DNA of 5,466 bases, from the NCBI GenBank assembly GCA_903871865.1, contig CAIQIL010000411.1, forward strand, positions 1-5,466. The letters run 5' to 3'. Below the pieces are notes generated by a model that saw only the letters and a list, made by a program, of their open reading frames with translations, was not told the origin of the DNA and ran no database searches. The first letter of the stretch is position 1. The number at the start of each line of letters is the position of its first letter. Both the position numbers and the translations under genes were made by a program. The stretch comes from an uncultured Burkholderiales bacterium. GTDB lineage: Bacteria; Pseudomonadota; Gammaproteobacteria; Burkholderiales; Burkholderiaceae_C. Shown piece by piece: positions 5,275 to 5,466 of the stretch.

Positions 5275-5298
5275 TAGAATCCGTCACAAAAATCGGGG
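5275..5298 (+). promoter_or_regulatory. Predicted -10 element and ribosome site of the restriction-like gene
   Basis: TAGAAT (5275-5280) is a good -10 hexamer, matching five of six bases, 26 bases before the ATG at 5307. The best-placed -35 (around 5250-5257) is poor, so the promoter may be weak or activator-dependent. GGGG (5295-5298), eight bases before the ATG, is the likely ribosome site. Confidence 0.45.
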
Positions 5299-5306
5299 TC
5301 TTGAGA

Positions 5307-5466
5307 ATGAGCAATTTCAGCTTTTTGGCCGTGTATTCGCCCCTGTTGGCAGACTTGGGCGCCACCGCTGAAAGGCTCTACCCGTTCGATCCGTCCAGCA
5401 GCGTGCTCAAGCTGCGCCTGTTGGCCGAGGCACTGACGCAAGAGGTGGCCTCGCGCCTGGGCATCC
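5307..5466 (+). CDS. Type I restriction endonuclease subunit R (HsdR-like), N-terminal fragment
   Basis: ATG at 5307 opens a frame that runs to the window end (53 codons), so the gene is cut by the edge. The product begins MSNFSFLAVYSPLLADLGAT and continues AERLYPFDPSSSVLKLRLLAEALTQEVASRLGI. This matches the N-terminal pattern I know from HsdR-type DEAD/DEAH helicase-nucleases that begin with a DUF4145-like helical region: MSNFxFL, a Leu-rich helix, YPxDPxxxxxKLRxLAEAL, then a helix ending in G-I/L. HsdR is the ATP-dependent translocase and cleavage subunit of type I restriction systems. Catalytic motifs would lie beyond this window, so the call rests on about 50 residues only. It is transcribed away from the SOS module, with its own predicted -10 and GGGG ribosome site. 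Alternatively it could be a stand-alone helicase with the same N-terminal domain. Confidence 0.6.
   Translation, partial: MSNFSFLAVYSPLLADLGATAERLYPFDPSSSVLKLRLLAEALTQEVASRLGI

Larger units (their letters stand above)
4933..5306. other. Intergenic region with inverted repeats, no supported gene
   Basis: About 370 bases separate the minus-strand gene from the restriction-like gene. No frame here reads as protein. The region contains CCTGAAGG (5043-5050) with its complement CCTTCAGG (5107-5114). Small GC hairpins occur at 5056-5069 (TCCGC/GCGGA) and 5120-5134 (CGCCC/GGGCG). A 9-bp inverted repeat lies at 5157-5165 and 5207-5215. It must hold the leftward promoter for the gene ending at 4525, which I could not locate, and the rightward promoter near 5275. 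Confidence 0.5.

Overview
This window is an SOS-controlled DNA-damage module in a high-GC proteobacterium. The GC-rich coding, LexA-box type and protein sequences fit a betaproteobacterium (Burkholderiales, perhaps Comamonadaceae) best. That assignment is inferred from family resemblance only. A mutagenesis/repair cassette, unrecognised small genes and the start of an apparent restriction gene suggest an accessory region (island, integrated element or plasmid), but no integrase, transposase or plasmid gene is visible.

Layout: positions 1-333 hold no gene I can support, only a frame open from the window edge and a perfect 8-bp inverted repeat. A gene of unknown function (334-831, +) follows, with a strong hairpin just after its stop. 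Two minus-strand genes come next, overlapping by four bases: an SRAP/YedK (HMCES-like) protein (1760-2515) and, downstream of it, a winged-helix plus PD-(D/E)XK protein resembling MmcB (924-1763). Divergent from these is umuD (2580-3020) followed by umuC (3047-4357), which encode the UmuD subunit and catalytic subunit of DNA polymerase V. A possible 42-residue ORF lies after umuC (4379-4507). An unrecognised minus-strand gene (4525-4932) converges on umuC. A non-coding stretch with inverted repeats (4933-5306) leads to the first 53 codons of a probable type I restriction HsdR-like gene (5307 to the window end).

The core of the window is the divergent intergenic region at about 2516-2592. A near-consensus LexA box (2570-2589) sits in the spacer of a predicted leftward promoter for the SRAP/nuclease pair. 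It also overlaps the -10 and start point of a predicted rightward promoter for umuDC. One LexA site could therefore induce both arms together: translesion synthesis to the right, and abasic-site crosslinking plus a putative nuclease to the left. The umuD ATG lies inside the operator at the predicted transcription start, so umuD may be translated from a leaderless mRNA.
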